Assembly: GCA_963785035.1 (NCBI GenBank)
Contig: CAWATG010000004.1
Span: forward strand, 1-64,000
Source: CAWATG01 sp963785035
Lineage (GTDB): Bacteria; Actinomycetota; Acidimicrobiia; IMCC26256; CAWATG01
Reading direction: 5' to 3'
Length of the DNA: 64,000 nucleotides
Shown here piece after piece: positions 8,703 through 18,559 of this stretch; the first letter of the stretch is position 1, and the number at the start of each line of letters is the position of its first letter. The notes beneath the pieces are model-generated. The model had not been told where the DNA came from, did not search any database, and saw only the letters and a list, made by a program, of their open reading frames with translations. Made by a program: the position numbers and the translations under genes.

Positions 8703-10111
8703 GGTCGCCGCTCCGGAGCGGTCGCGTAAGTGATCTGCTCATCTAGATACAGGCGCGTGACCCATGTGGAACCAGGATAGCGAAGGGCTAGGCAGATCTG
8801 CTCTGTCAAAGCCATTGGCAGGAGGTGATGGCGGAGGGAACTTCGGGTCTCGATACCACGTACCCAATTCTCGAGTAGAGCGCGGTTGCTTGCCCTGTGG
8901 AATATGCCGTCGAAGGACTGAGAGGTAATGAACGCACGGTCTGGAAAGGCCAGAGGATTGGCCCGAACGTCGAGTCGAGCGATTGCACTCATCTCGCCGA
9001 GGGCTTCTCGCCCATTTGCAGGTGAGGGCACGTCGTAGACGTCGACCGCCGCCGACAGAACTGTGGACAGCTGGGCGTCGAGCTGAACCCTCGACATTCG
9101 GCCGTTCTTGTTGTACTCCCCCTCGGGGAACTCTGACCAGTGTCGCATGGAAGGCGTTGTCTGCTCGAACGCCGCACTACCGAGTGTCACAGTTCGGCCG
9201 GTACGAGCGCTCGTCAGCCGGAACGCGGCAATTGCATCGGTCTCTCCCATGTGATTCAGTTCCGCAGGCCCGACGCGCCCATCATCAAGAAGCGCAGAGA
9301 CTGCCGGACCAAGTCGCTGTGATTGATCTCTCGGAAATGCACCGAAAGCGACAAGTTCAAGATCTAGGGAATCACCGTCGACTAGTCGTGAGTTGATGGC
9401 GATGATCTGGCTCAGAATGTCAAGATAGTGGTATGCTCCGTGCATCATCATGCCGTAGCCATACTTGTATGGATGGTCATCGCGCGTCTGGTACTCCGTC
9501 TCGCGGTTCCACACTCCGCCCGACACTTGTAGATGCACCGACGTGACAGGACTTGCCAGTCTCATTGCCTCGACCTCAATGATATCAATGAAGCGATCGT
9601 TGAAGATCTCATGATATCGGCCGAGTGTCATTACTGAGTTTTGAGATCGTGATGCTTCTGCCTGTCGGATCAAGCGATACATGGTGCTGGTAATTCCTGA
9701 GGGCTCAAAGACGCCCTCCTTCGATAACGGTGCAAACACCGGCTTCTCGACCAGGCAGTCGATTCCAGCCTCCACGCAAGCACTCAAGTATGAAAGGTGT
9801 GCTCGGGCTTCGGTGGCTATGTAGACGCGCACCGGCGTATCGTGGGCGCCAGCGCCATGCACCTCTCGCATCAGCCACTCTGCGCTAGCGTCAGAAAATG
9901 CATCGCTGTCTGGGATGAAAGTGACCCGCGCTGGCGGCGTGGATGTCGCCATAGCCTTTAGGCGGGAGGTGACATCCACGCTTGCGGAGTCCAGGTCAAG
10001 AATGGAGTACTTGAGTATCTGTCCTTCCCGGATGGCATCATGGATGGGGCCGAGATACTTGTTGGACACGATTTCATCGAAGCCAACAATGATGAGGTGA
10101 TAGGGGTCCAT
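8699..10111 (-). CDS. Gfo/Idh/MocA-like NAD(P)-dependent oxidoreductase
   Basis: A 470-residue dinucleotide-binding protein. From ATG 10111 it reads MDPYHLIIVGFDEIVSNKYL (degenerate GxGxxG), then VRVYIATEARAHLSYLSACVEAGIDCLVEKP, the family's EKP substrate/cofactor motif. The C-terminal alpha/beta half includes YGYGMMMHGAYHYLDIL, with the conserved GxHxxD-like signature. It probably oxidises or reduces a nucleotide sugar. A GTG at 10222 is in frame but has no family-like residues before MDPYH, so 10111 is preferred. It is first gene of the ATGA-coupled operon, and its promoter must lie in 10112-10490. Confidence 0.75.
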   Translation of the reverse strand: MDPYHLIIVGFDEIVSNKYLGPIHDAIREGQILKYSILDLDSASVDVTSRLKAMATSTPPARVTFIPDSDAFSDASAEWLMREVHGAGAHDTPVRVYIATEARAHLSYLSACVEAGIDCLVEKPVFAPLSKEGVFEPSGITSTMYRLIRQAEASRSQNSVMTLGRYHEIFNDRFIDIIEVEAMRLASPVTSVHLQVSGGVWNRETEYQTRDDHPYKYGYGMMMHGAYHYLDILSQIIAINSRLVDGDSLDLELVAFGAFPRDQSQRLGPAVSALLDDGRVGPAELNHMGETDAIAAFRLTSARTGRTVTLGSAAFEQTTPSMRHWSEFPEGEYNKNGRMSRVQLDAQLSTVLSAAVDVYDVPSPANGREALGEMSAIARLDVRANPLAFPDRAFITSQSFDGIFHRASNRALLENWVRGIETRSSLRHHLLPMALTEQICLALRYPGSTWVTRLYLDEQITYATAPERRP

Positions 10112-10490
10112 CAGGGCTTTCAGGAGGGGGAGGGTGCGGGGATGACTCTCAGCGAGAGCAGTGTCGTCTCCTTGAGTGGTTCCTTGGTTCCAACGGACGC
10201 ACCTTCCCTCCACCAAGAACACTTGATAGTGAACCTCAGAACACCAAGCGGGCCGGACGTTATGTCGCCAAGCCCGAGTGAGTTGGGCACAGTAGTAGGT
10301 CGCCCTGATTGAGTGGCCTGCTGGCCATCCCTGCCGTGTGCACGCGTGGCCACCCCTAAATGGGCCAGCGCCTTCAAGGTTGGTCGCCTATGGCGGTCTG
10401 CGATCAAAGCCAGAGGTCCTTGTCGGCTGGGTTGTGGTGCCAACGCTCCGTCAGAATCTCAGTGAGGTATACCGTGATCTTGGCCTCCTG
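10112..10490. other. Non-coding stretch upstream of glycan operon
   Basis: I see no convincing gene. It should contain the promoter of the operon reading leftwards from 10111, but no clear -35/-10 pair stands out. The IS3 left end begins at 10491. Confidence 0.5.
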
Positions 10491-10522
10491 TGGAATTCCC
10501 CTCTGATCGTGGAGGGTTTGGT

Positions 10523-11449
10523 TTAGGCGGCGGTGGCCGCGGTGGCGTTGAGCTTCTCGTAGTTGATGGGTGATTTCAAGCCGCAGTGCGAGTGTCTTCG
10601 GGTCCGGTTGTAGCGATCGATCCAGGCGATGACACGCTGCCTCGCGAACGCTTTCGAGCAGAGCGCTATCCGGTAGATCAGCTCGGTCTTGAGCGTCGCG
10701 AACCAGCTTTCCGCGACGGCATTATCGTGGCACGAACCGGCCCTTGACATCGACTGAGTGATCTCATGTTTCGTGCACAGACCAGTGAAGGCGTGCGAGG
10801 TGTATTGCGACCCGCGATCGGTGTGCATCATGACCCCGCCAACGCGCCCGCCGCGTTGCGCGATCGCCATTCGCAAAGCGTCACACACGAGGGGTGCTTT
10901 GCAGTTGTCACCGATCGCGAACCCGATCAGGCGACGAGACCACAGATCGATCACGGTGGCCAGATACAGCTTGGCGTCCCACGTCACGATCTCCGTCACA
11001 TCGCCACACCACACCATGTTCGGGCCGGCCGGGTTGAACTGGCGGTTCAACAGATTCGCGAACTTCGGTGCCGCCACATCAGGGCGTGTCAACGACCGGC
11101 GAACCGGTTTCACTTTCGCACGAAACCCCTGGTAGCGCATACGTTCCGCGACGGTGTTCACCGACAACCGGGCGAATCTCGGGCGTTCCACAAGCTCGGC
11201 ATGAACCCGTGGTGAGCCGTACTCGCCGTCCTGCGCGCTGAACACCTCCGCAATCGCCGTGTCGAGCTCCTGGCGGCGCACAACCGTCACCGTTGGTGGC
11301 GCGTTGCGATGCTTGTAAAACCACGATTCGGACATCTGCAACGCCCGACATGACACGGCGATCGGAATGTGAAGTTCCGTCCTGCAGGCAACGATCCCAG
11401 CGATCACGGCTTGCGGCCCATCGCCTCGTCCACCCACAGGACCACCGAT
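10523..11449 (-). CDS. IS3 transposase OrfB (DDE domain), via -1 frameshift
   Basis: The DDE/rve integrase half of the IS3 transposase. Residues show an HTH_21-like N-terminus (ALQMSESWFYKHRN), then the catalytic core: MVWCGDVTEIVTWDAKLYLA (first Asp), MMHTDRGSQYTSHAF (second Asp), and GSCHDNAVAESWFATLKTEL (Glu), with the usual RRHSHCGLKSPINYE tail. The open frame extends upstream to the A7 run at 11449-11455, so the active product is expected as an OrfAB fusion made by -1 frameshifting. A separate OrfB could start at about 11437. Confidence 0.85.
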   Translation of the reverse strand: MGGPVGGRGDGPQAVIAGIVACRTELHIPIAVSCRALQMSESWFYKHRNAPPTVTVVRRQELDTAIAEVFSAQDGEYGSPRVHAELVERPRFARLSVNTVAERMRYQGFRAKVKPVRRSLTRPDVAAPKFANLLNRQFNPAGPNMVWCGDVTEIVTWDAKLYLATVIDLWSRRLIGFAIGDNCKAPLVCDALRMAIAQRGGRVGGVMMHTDRGSQYTSHAFTGLCTKHEITQSMSRAGSCHDNAVAESWFATLKTELIYRIALCSKAFARQRVIAWIDRYNRTRRHSHCGLKSPINYEKLNATAATAA

Positions 11450-11700
11450 TTTTTTAGGACGTCACGCTGCATCCTCAACTCGGCGTTCTCCCGACGCAAC
11501 CGCACCAACTCGCCACGCTCGTCTTCGGTCACCGCGCCCGGTTTCTGAGACCGCCGGCGCAGCTCCACCCAGTTACCCAGCGTCCCTTCATGAACACCGA
11601 TTTCTCGGGCGACCTCAGCGACCGCACGACCCGTCGTCAAGACGATATCGACCGCCCCATCCTTGAAGTCTTTCTCGAACTTTCTGCGCTTCTCCGGCAT
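11404..11700 (-). CDS. IS3 transposase OrfA (HTH)
   Basis: A 98-residue OrfA of IS3 type: MPEKRRKFEKDFKDGAVDIV, an HTH (VAEVAREIGVHEGTLGNWV), and a leucine-zipper-like stretch (LVRLRRENAELRMQRDVLKK). The codons for LKK lie in ctA AAA AAT, with seven A residues on the coding strand, the expected -1 slippage site just before OrfB. OrfA alone binds the terminal repeats and modulates transposition in this family. Confidence 0.85.
   Translation of the reverse strand: MPEKRRKFEKDFKDGAVDIVLTTGRAVAEVAREIGVHEGTLGNWVELRRRSQKPGAVTEDERGELVRLRRENAELRMQRDVLKKSVVLWVDEAMGRKP
11449..11455 (-). other. Programmed -1 frameshift site (A7) of IS3
   Basis: Seven T on the plus strand give A AAA AAA in the OrfA frame. 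Slipping back one base moves the ribosome exactly into the OrfB frame, so the geometry supports OrfAB fusion synthesis. Confidence 0.75.
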
Positions 11701-11763
11701 GACATCTCAGCTTTCTCGATGCCTCCACGATCTCAGGGGATCTCCACTGGGCGTTGTTGGCGG

Positions 11764-12300
11764 TCAAGCGTGCGTAGTACGGTGCCAGAACGGGGCCGGA
11801 AGGTGGGCGGCCCCACACAAGATGCCAGGCGGCGACCTTCGGTCGTGGGGCTCAATACTGAGGAGCGCATATCCGCCGAGGCGAAGCGCGGCGGCGAGGG
11901 CCGCGTCCATGTCGGCAGCGGCGACTCGGAGGCACGTGGACTCCCCGGTTGGGTCGGAGCCGTCGCTCGATTTGTCCAGCGAGTACCACCGCGGTTCGTT
12001 GTCCCGCCCGGCATCGGTGACGGTCCACCGACCTCGCATCTGGTGGGGGCGACCAGATGCCGCCACATCCTCAAGCAACCTGAGACTTGGATCGGCCGAT
12101 CGGAACTGCTCAAGGATGGCGTCGATGAGTGCACGCTCGCCGGCGGCGAGGGCTCCATGCTGTACTGCGAGGCGCGGAATCGTTGTCCCCCGCCGCCAGC
12201 GCACGAGTTCCCGGTACTCGAGCATCTCGACGTTCCCAGCCTGCAGTCGATACCACGGCGCGAAACCGAGGAATGTGGACCGAAGGACGCCGATGTTTAG
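11764..12300 (-). pseudogene. Truncated hypothetical protein between IS elements
   Basis: The C-terminal ~175 residues of an unrecognised protein: NIGVLRSTFLGFAPWYRLQA, VEMLEYRELVRWRRGT, AAGERALIDAILEQFRSADPS, then RVAAADMDAALAAALRLGGYALLSIEP. The amino-acid pattern looks like real coding. No start codon or upstream sequence survives, because an IS481 fragment on the opposite strand begins at about 12300. The right end of the IS3 lies 17 bases past its stop. I cannot assign a function; it is probably a casualty of the flanking insertions. Confidence 0.4.
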
Positions 12301-12369
12301 GCGATGGATCGCGCGCCCGTCGACGACGCCGGGACGAGGCGCCGCGGTCGAAGCGACCGGCGCCGAGCA

Positions 12370-12595
12370 CCAACGACTCCCACCCCGCCGACCCCAATGG
12401 AACGGCAAAGTCGAACGGTTCAACCGGACCCTGCTCGAGGAATGGGCCTACGTCCGTGTCTACCGCTCAGAGCAGCCCCGCACCACCGCGCTTGACCGCT
12501 GGCTCCATCTCTACAACCATCACCGCGCCCACACCAGCCTCGGCGGCTACCCACCCATGACCCGCGTCAACAACCTCACGGGTCAGCACATCTAG
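12370..12595 (+). pseudogene. IS481-type transposase C-terminal fragment
   Basis: Reads WNGKVERFNRTLLEEWAYVR, followed by DRWLHLYNHHRAHTSLGGYPP and ending VNNLTGQHI. This is the Glu-containing end of an rve transposase of IS481 type (NGKVERFNRTLxEEWAY). No upstream domain is present. It resembles the fragment at 20247-20453 on the other strand. Confidence 0.75.
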
Positions 12596-12603
12596 TCGCT
12601 TCC

Positions 12604-13485
12604 TTGTCGTCCGGCGTCAGGTTGGCCTTCTCGATCTGCCTCGTCGTGGGCCCCGCCGCAGGGTGGATGTCGACTGCGGGGCCATTGCGCGGTGTCATGC
12701 TGCCCGTGGTGGTAGCCCTACAGGCACTCGGTATTGCGGGTTGGTCGAACGCTGCTCATGAGGCCGTGCATGGACACCTCTGGCGTAGCCGTTCGTTGAA
12801 CCTCCTGTGGGGTCGCTTGCTCCACGGTGTCCTGCTTCTTGACCACGACGTTCACCGCCGATACCACCTAAGTCATCATGCGCACCTCGGGGAGCATGAG
12901 GACCCAGAGTGCCAGTTTGGCTTCGCTGACCTCGGAGGCCGGCGGGGATACATCTGTCGTACAGCCCGGTGGGCGTTGCCGCCGAGCCCTCTCCACATCG
13001 CTAACTGGACCGAGGCGTGGGCAACCGTGCGCATGGGCCACAACGGTCCGCGCGGTCTTCCGAGGCGGTCAGCCCTGGCTGGCGCCGTGGTACCAGTTGC
13101 CTCGACCCTGCTCTGGCTGGCGTGGCTGTTGATGTCGGCGAGCGACGCGGTCCTTGTAGGATTCCTGCCACTACTCGTAGTCGCGCCGCTGCTTGGGTGG
13201 TGGACGGCGCTTCCCGAACACGTCGGCCTGGCGGGCAATCCACAGGGAGAACGGAGCCGTAACGTCGGCGCATCCCGCGTGCTCCAGTTCACACTCTGGA
13301 ATTTCAACCTGCACGCGACGCACCACCGTTGGCCTGTGATGCACTTCCGCCAGCTTCCGGTAGCGACCGGTGAGGCACTTGTCGCCCCGAAAGCAATCAG
13401 CTACGTAGCGTTCCATCGCGAGCTATGGAACGCGCTCGCCCCCGCTCACGAACGCAGTGTGGCGACTCGCATTGGGCGGCAGTAG
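12604..13485 (+). CDS. Membrane fatty acid desaturase family protein
   Basis: A 293-residue integral membrane di-iron desaturase or hydroxylase. The three histidine boxes are visible: HEAVHGH (residues ~56-62), HHAHLGEHED (~90-99), and HATHHRWP (~238-245). Hydrophobic segments at residues ~5-45 and ~158-200 would hold the two membrane hairpins. It would introduce a double bond or hydroxyl into an acyl or carotenoid-like substrate; the specificity is unclear. It starts 8 bases after the end of an IS481 fragment, so the native N-terminus or promoter may have been lost. Otherwise the length is near the family's short end. Confidence 0.8.
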   Translation: MSSGVRLAFSICLVVGPAAGWMSTAGPLRGVMLPVVVALQALGIAGWSNAAHEAVHGHLWRSRSLNLLWGRLLHGVLLLDHDVHRRYHLSHHAHLGEHEDPECQFGFADLGGRRGYICRTARWALPPSPLHIANWTEAWATVRMGHNGPRGLPRRSALAGAVVPVASTLLWLAWLLMSASDAVLVGFLPLLVVAPLLGWWTALPEHVGLAGNPQGERSRNVGASRVLQFTLWNFNLHATHHRWPVMHFRQLPVATGEALVAPKAISYVAFHRELWNALAPAHERSVATRIGRQ

Positions 13486-13708
13486 TCGGGGTCGAGTGTT
13501 TGACTTGGGCGGGGCCGGTCGGAGGGCAACTGAGGTGATTGCCGGCGGCGAGGCCGATCCGTTGCGACAGGTTGTCACCACAACAGGCAACCCCAGTCTA
13601 TCGAGGCATGCGAGAGTCGAACTCGAGAAGAGACCTCGTTGGTGCTCGTCGGAACGTTCTTGTACGTGCTGCGGATTCCCCCGTTCCATGCACTGCAGAG
13701 CGACGAAG

Positions 13709-16274
13709 TCAGTCGGTTGCACCGCCGAGATCGACCCGAACCGCCCCGGGTTGTCCGTCGATGAGGTGGATTTCGCCGATCCGCCCGGCGTCGACGATGT
13801 CTTGCTTGCCAGCCTGCACCGCAGCAATGAGGGCCGCGTCGCCCGTGACAATCACGGACTCGACGTCGGCCCGCATTGACAGGTTGGCGTCGGACTTGGC
13901 TTTCCGAACCGCGTCCAGAACCGCAGTGGCCGCCTTAAGGACGAGGGGGTCGCCGCTCTCGGCTAGGGCCCGAAGCTCGTCGGCGTCGGGCCACGGGGCT
14001 TGGTGAAGGGAGCCCACACGCCACCACGACCAGACTTCCTCGGTGGCGAAAGGGAGGAAGGGCGCGAACAGTCGCAGCAGCACCGACAAGGCCGTAGCTA
14101 GCGTTGCGCGGGCCGATGCCGTGGCGGCCCCGTCGGGATGCTCGCCGTAGGCTCGGGTCTTGACCAGCTCGAGATAGTCGTCGCAGAAGGCCCAAAAGAA
14201 GGTTTCGGTGCGCTCGAGAGCACGGGCGTAGTCGTAGTCGTCGAAGGCCCGGGTGACATCGTCGACCAGGCCGGCCATGGCGGCCAAGACTGACCGGTCG
14301 AGAGCCTCGGTGGGGGCGGCGTCGTCGGGGGCGGGGCCGAGGTTGAGGACGAAGCGGCTGGCGTTGAGGATCTTGATGGCCAGCCGGCGACCGATCTTCA
14401 TCTGGCCGGTGTCAAAGGCGGTGTCAGTGCCGGGACGAGCGTTGGCGGCCCAGTAGCGGACGGCGTCGGACCCGTGCTGCTGGAGCAGGTCCAGTGGAAC
14501 GACGACGTTGCCCTTCGACTTCGACATCTTCTTCCGGTCGGGGTCGAGAATCCAGCCGGACAGAGCGGCGTTGTGCCACGGAAGGCTGTCGGTCTCGTAG
14601 TGCGAGCGCACGATGGTGGCGAACAGCCAGGTCCGGATGATGTCGTGCGCCTGGGGGCGGAGGTCCATTGGGTAGGTCCGGGCGAAGAGGTCTGCGTCCT
14701 CGTCCCAACCGCAAGCGAGAAGGGGGGTAAGGGAGGAGGTTGCCCAAGTATCGAAGACGTCAGGGTCGCCGGTGAAGCCGCCGGGCTGGTCGCGCTGATC
14801 GTCCGAATAGCCCGGAGGGATGTGCGACTGTGGGTCGATGGGGAGCGAGGCGTCGTCGGGAACGAGGGGGTCTTCGTAGTCTGGAGTGCCGTGCTGGTCG
14901 AGGCGGTACCAGAGAGGGACGGGCACGCCGAAGTAGCGCTGGCGCGAGATGAGCCAGTCACCGTTGAGGCCGTCGACCCAGTTCTCGTACCTGTGGCACA
15001 TGTACTCGGGGTGCCAGGCCAGCTCGCGGCCTAGTGAGACGAAGGCGTCGCGGCAGCTCGGCCGAGCGGCCACCGTTGCGGATGTACCACTGTCGGGTGG
15101 TGACGATCTCGAGCGGCTTCTCGCCCTTCTCGTAGAACTTGACCGCGTGTGTGAGCTTCTTGGGCTCGCCCTGGAGGGCGCCAGCCTCATCGAGGAGCTG
15201 GACCATGACCTGCTGGGCGCCGCCCGAGGCCTTGCCGGCGAGGCGGGCGTACGCCTTGTGGGCCGCATCACTCTCTAGCCACTCGGGTGGTTCGAAGTCG
15301 AAGCGCCCGTCCTTGCCGATCACGGCCCGGGTGGGCAGATCGAGTGCGCGCCACCAAGTGACGTCGGTGGTGTCGCCGAAGGTGCAGACCATGGCGATGC
15401 CGGTGCCCTTCTCCGGCTGGGCCAATTCGTGCCCCTTGATCGGGATCTCGACATCGAAGACTGGCGTGCGGACCGTGCTGTTGAACAGCGGCTGATAGCG
15501 CTCGTCGTCGGGGTGGGCGACGAGCGCTACACAGCTGACGAGCAGCTCAGGCCGGGTGGTGGAGATCACAACGTGCCCCTGGCCGTCGGTGCGGGGGAAG
15601 GCGATATCATGGTAGGCCCCGGGGCGGTCGCGGTCCTCGAGTTCGGCTTGGGCGACGGCCGTCTGGTACGTGGTGTCCCAGAGGCTCGGGGCCTCCTGGG
15701 AGTAGGTCTCGCCTCTTGCCAGGTTGCGGAGGAAGGCCCGCTGGCTGAGCCGTTGAGCGCGCTGGCTTACCGTCGTGTACTGGAGCGACCAGTCAACGCT
15801 CAGACCGAGGAGACGAAAGAGCTGCTCGAATACCTTCTCGTCCTCGGCGGTGAGCCCGTGGCACAGCTCAATGAAGTTGCGCCGACTGATAGGGATGAAG
15901 TCCTGGCGTTTGACTGCGGGTTCAGTCGGCGGGCCGAAATCGGGGTCGTACGGGACCGTCGGGTCGCAGGTGACGCCGTAGTAGTACTCAACCCGTCGCT
16001 CAGTAGGGAGGCCATTGTCGTCCCAACCCATCGGGTAGAAGACGTCCTTACCCCGCATCCGCTGGTAGCGGGCGATCGTGTCGGTGTGGGTGTAGCTGAA
16101 CACGTGGCCGACGTGGAGCGAGCCGGACGCCGTCGGAGGGGGGGTGTCGATGGCATAGACTTCTTCCCGAGGGCGGTCACCGACGAACCGGTACGTGCCA
16201 TCGGCTTCCCAGCGCTCAATCCACCGCGCCTCGAGACCCTCTAGGGCTGGCTTCTCGGGTACGGTCCACGGCAT
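13709..16274 (-). CDS. valS: Valyl-tRNA synthetase, one probable indel
   Basis: Class I aminoacyl-tRNA synthetase charging tRNA-Val. The first part (ATG 16274) shows TPPPTASGSLHVGHVFSYTH with the HVGH form of the HIGH motif and WDDNGLPTERRVEYYYGV. The catalytic and anticodon-binding parts (KKMSKSKGN near 14530, then LFAPFLPFATEEVWSWW) follow in another frame. The shift lies at about 15051-15053, where one extra G on the plus strand interrupts AELRDAFVSLGRELAWHPEY. With it removed, one protein of about 854 residues results. No second synthetase is visible in the window. In an essential gene this is more likely a sequence error than a true pseudogene. Confidence 0.88.
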
Positions 16275-16738
16275 CGCCCGGCAGCGTACCCGCGGCGGCT
16301 CATACCGTTCGAACCGGATGGCAGAGCGGAGGGAGCGAACCCGCCTAGAAGGTCTTCCTCATAAGGCGACAATCGCCCCGAAAGCGCCGACCAATCGAGG
16401 ACCGGAGACGGCTGATGGCGTTCTCGCCCATCATGGTGGACGCCATTGGTCGTAGTGCCCGCGGGACAGGCCATGTCTAGATCGCTCAGCACAGTTCGCC
16501 TCTAGGAGCGTGGGTCAGTAATGGTCGCAGCACTCAGCGCGACCGGCTTCGCAAGTCATTTGTGTCCACTGCGTCGCTCGCGACGCCTCTCCGGGCATTC
16601 TGAGCGGAGGTCTTTCCGCGGTTGGCCATCCAGGGCCCTTTGTGACCCACGCTGCTAGGTGAGCCCTGGCTCCAATGTGCTGTGCACACTCGACCGGTTG
16701 GTAAGTTCCCAGGCCGTCAGCTCGCCCGTCGAGCGTTG
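16275..16738. other. Non-coding stretch upstream of valS
   Basis: I see no credible gene. It should hold the valS promoter (reading left) and separates core valS from a zone of gene debris. Confidence 0.5.
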
Positions 16739-17125
16739 GCGGCGATCTGCGGCGGCGGTGTGCAGGAGTTCCCGGTGATCGAGGGTTGCTTGTGCGGGCT
16801 GCTCAACGCATGCGAGCGAACGCACGATGTGGATTGAGCCCAGCAATGGCCCGCCCGCCGCCGACGGCGTGATCCGGCGCGGCAACCTCCTCGCCGTTGC
16901 TGGCTACTGCCGGGCGCACTAGGCAAGGATCCTCATCAACGCGGGACGGTGGGAGGACGCGGAGTTCGAGCTGCGCACGGCGATCGATCTGCTCGAGGAG
17001 GGGGTCGCGATGCGGGAGTCGGCGGTGTGCCGGCTGGCTGAGCTTCGGGTGAGGCAGGGCCGGACCGAGGAGGCTATGGCGTTGCTCCGTGGGCTGGACC
17101 ATCATGAGGACGCTGCGTGCCGCTC
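16739..17125 (+). pseudogene. Remnant of a LuxR-type/TPR regulator
   Basis: Pieces of one helical-repeat protein in shifting frames: AICGGGVQEFPVIEGCLCGL and LLNACERTHDVD from 16739, then a TGA at about 16835. Next come GVIRRGNLLAVAGYCRAH and, after a TAG at 16919-16921, ARILINAGRWEDAEFELRTA, then LAELRVRQGRTEEAMALLRG. This looks like the TPR-like middle of a large LuxR-family regulator. It has in-frame stops, no ATPase domain and no HTH, so it is dead. Confidence 0.5.
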
Positions 17126-17204
17126 GTTCGGCTTCGCTTGGCCCGGGACGAACCCGCGGTTGCGCTCGAGCTTGTGGACGCTCGTGGACCGCCTGCTCGC
17201 GAAT

Positions 17205-17366
17205 AGCGCGCTGCCCGACTATGGCGAGGCGGCTGAGCCATTTGTAGAAGGTCTGCCGGCTCATCCCGTAAAACTGGCAGGGTGCCGCCACGTTGGGGCT
17301 GACCTCCTCGGCGTGTCGGAGCACCGCCAGGTGCCGAACCTTGCCTTGCTGTTCTCGTTCGTTCAT
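17205..17366 (-). pseudogene. IS481-type transposase N-terminal fragment
   Basis: MNEREQQGKVRHLAVLRHAE, then a helix-turn-helix CQFYGMSRQTFYKWLSRL. This is the start of an IS481-like transposase; the rve domain is missing and the following frame is unrelated sequence. It overlaps the end of the decayed regulator on the other strand. Confidence 0.65.
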
Positions 17367-17461
17367 CCGGGGAGTCTCCTCTCATGGAGACCCCGACCTG
17401 TAAACAACCTCCGTCAGTTCTTCAGCGCAGGGTGACCTGAAATTCACGTTCCGTTGTTGCT

Positions 17462-17566
17462 CTCACGTATGCGTGAGGACCCTGGCTCGTCTCACTCCTG
17501 ACACTCACGCATGTGTCGCCAAAGAAACTTCTTGAGGGTGAGCCCGAGCGTGAGCCCGACGGTGAG
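17462..17566. promoter_or_regulatory. Clustered inverted and direct repeats upstream of sigma-like gene
   Basis: CTCACG-TATG-CGTGAG at 17462-17477 is a 6-bp-armed inverted repeat, with a related ACTCACGCATGTGT at about 17502. GTGAGCCCGA then occurs twice within 17538-17560, followed by GGTGAG. The group lies 60-160 bases upstream of the 17626 start. It could be operator or iteron-like sequence of a mobile element; no protein can be assigned. Confidence 0.35.
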
Positions 17567-17625
17567 TGCCGTGGCGCATCGTGCTCCCAGACCGCTCAAC
17601 GGGAGCGGCAAATGGGAGGTGCGTT

Positions 17626-18309
17626 ATGCACGATCGGTTTGTGATCTTCACGATTCTTGACCAGGAGTGGCGACACTTCAGTACCAGCGGTCAGGCCGGC
17701 GTCGCGCTGGCGCGTTGGCGGAGAGTCGAGCCCGCCCTCGCGACACTCGACACGGTCGACGATGTCCTTTCCCTGCGACGTGACCCGCAACGGGCGAATG
17801 AGGTGCTCGGCATGCTGGTGTCCCGCTCCGCACGTGACCGGGTAGCCGCCAGGGTTGTCCTTCAGGCTCTCATGCCCGGATTGGTTCGTCTCGCCGTCCT
17901 CTACGGGCGAGCCGACCCGGAGACCACCGCAGGCGATCTCGTGGCGATCGCCTGGGTCCGGATCTGTATGTACCCGACGCAGCGCATCGGCTCGGTGGCC
18001 GCAAACTTGTTGTTCGACATCAGAAAGCAGCTTCTCGCGGAACGTGAGCCGATGGGGGACCTCCCGGCGAGCGACGCCGTTGCTTCCGCAGAAGACACGG
18101 TGATCGACGGGCTCGTTGTTGAGGAGTTGGCTCACGCTGAGGCGACCGGCGTGATCGCCGAGGGAGCTGCCGATCTCATCATGCAAACGCGCGTCGATGG
18201 CCACCGGGTGGTCGAGCTTGCCACTCGTCGGGGGGTAAGCGCCCATGGGCTCGTCCAGTGTCGCCTCCGCGCTGAGAAACGGCTGCGCGACCACCTGGAG
18301 GTGGCGTGA
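17626..18309 (+). CDS. Putative sigma-70-like protein of a mobile element
   Basis: A 227-residue protein. ATG 17626 has a strong ribosome site (gggaggt at 17614-17620). The sequence has a region-2-like segment (AARVVLQALMPGLVRLAVLYG, then AGDLVAIAWVRICMYPTQRI) and a region-4-like end (AEGAADLIMQTRVDGHRVVELATRRG, then HGLVQCRLRAEKRLRDHL), matching the small divergent sigma-like genes found on actinobacterial plasmids and ICEs. It may direct transcription of element genes. A TPR remnant lies upstream and a helicase fragment downstream, so it may be the surviving gene of a lost element. The assignment rests on pattern only. Confidence 0.5.
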   Translation: MHDRFVIFTILDQEWRHFSTSGQAGVALARWRRVEPALATLDTVDDVLSLRRDPQRANEVLGMLVSRSARDRVAARVVLQALMPGLVRLAVLYGRADPETTAGDLVAIAWVRICMYPTQRIGSVAANLLFDIRKQLLAEREPMGDLPASDAVASAEDTVIDGLVVEELAHAEATGVIAEGAADLIMQTRVDGHRVVELATRRGVSAHGLVQCRLRAEKRLRDHLEVA

Positions 18310-18559
18310 CCACGTTTTCCATCTGCCGTTCGCGAGCAGGGCAACGGCCTTGTGCGCGGATGACGGGTGGTCCTGTGGTGCAAGACGGAACGGCTGATGA
18401 CAGGGCCGGTCTCGCTGGTCTGACCGTGAAGAGGCCAGCCATCACCGCCGGGCGAACGGCGCGATTTGCATTTCCTTCTTTCGCCCTATGTGGTGATTGC
18501 CATAGTGTGATTTGATTGTTGTTCCTGCAGGGCGTGGTGGTGTCGCCTTCAGTGCCGAG

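Larger units (their letters stand above)
10491..11746 (-). mobile_element. IS3-family insertion sequence, apparently intact
   Basis: A 1,256-bp element with imperfect 26-bp terminal inverted repeats: TGGAATTCCCCTCTGATCGT at 10491 against the reverse complement of the right end, TGGAGATCCCCTGAGATCGT, ending at 11746. About 21 of 26 positions match. It carries overlapping orfA and orfB with an A7 slippery run, the canonical IS3 layout. No target duplication was clear by eye. Confidence 0.85.

Noticed and set aside
14474..15034. Plus-strand frames opposite valS
   Set aside because: Shadows of the valS reading frames in GC-rich DNA, without family motifs or ribosome sites. The same holds for long antisense frames opposite drrA, P450, cysM, sua5 and the binding-protein gene.
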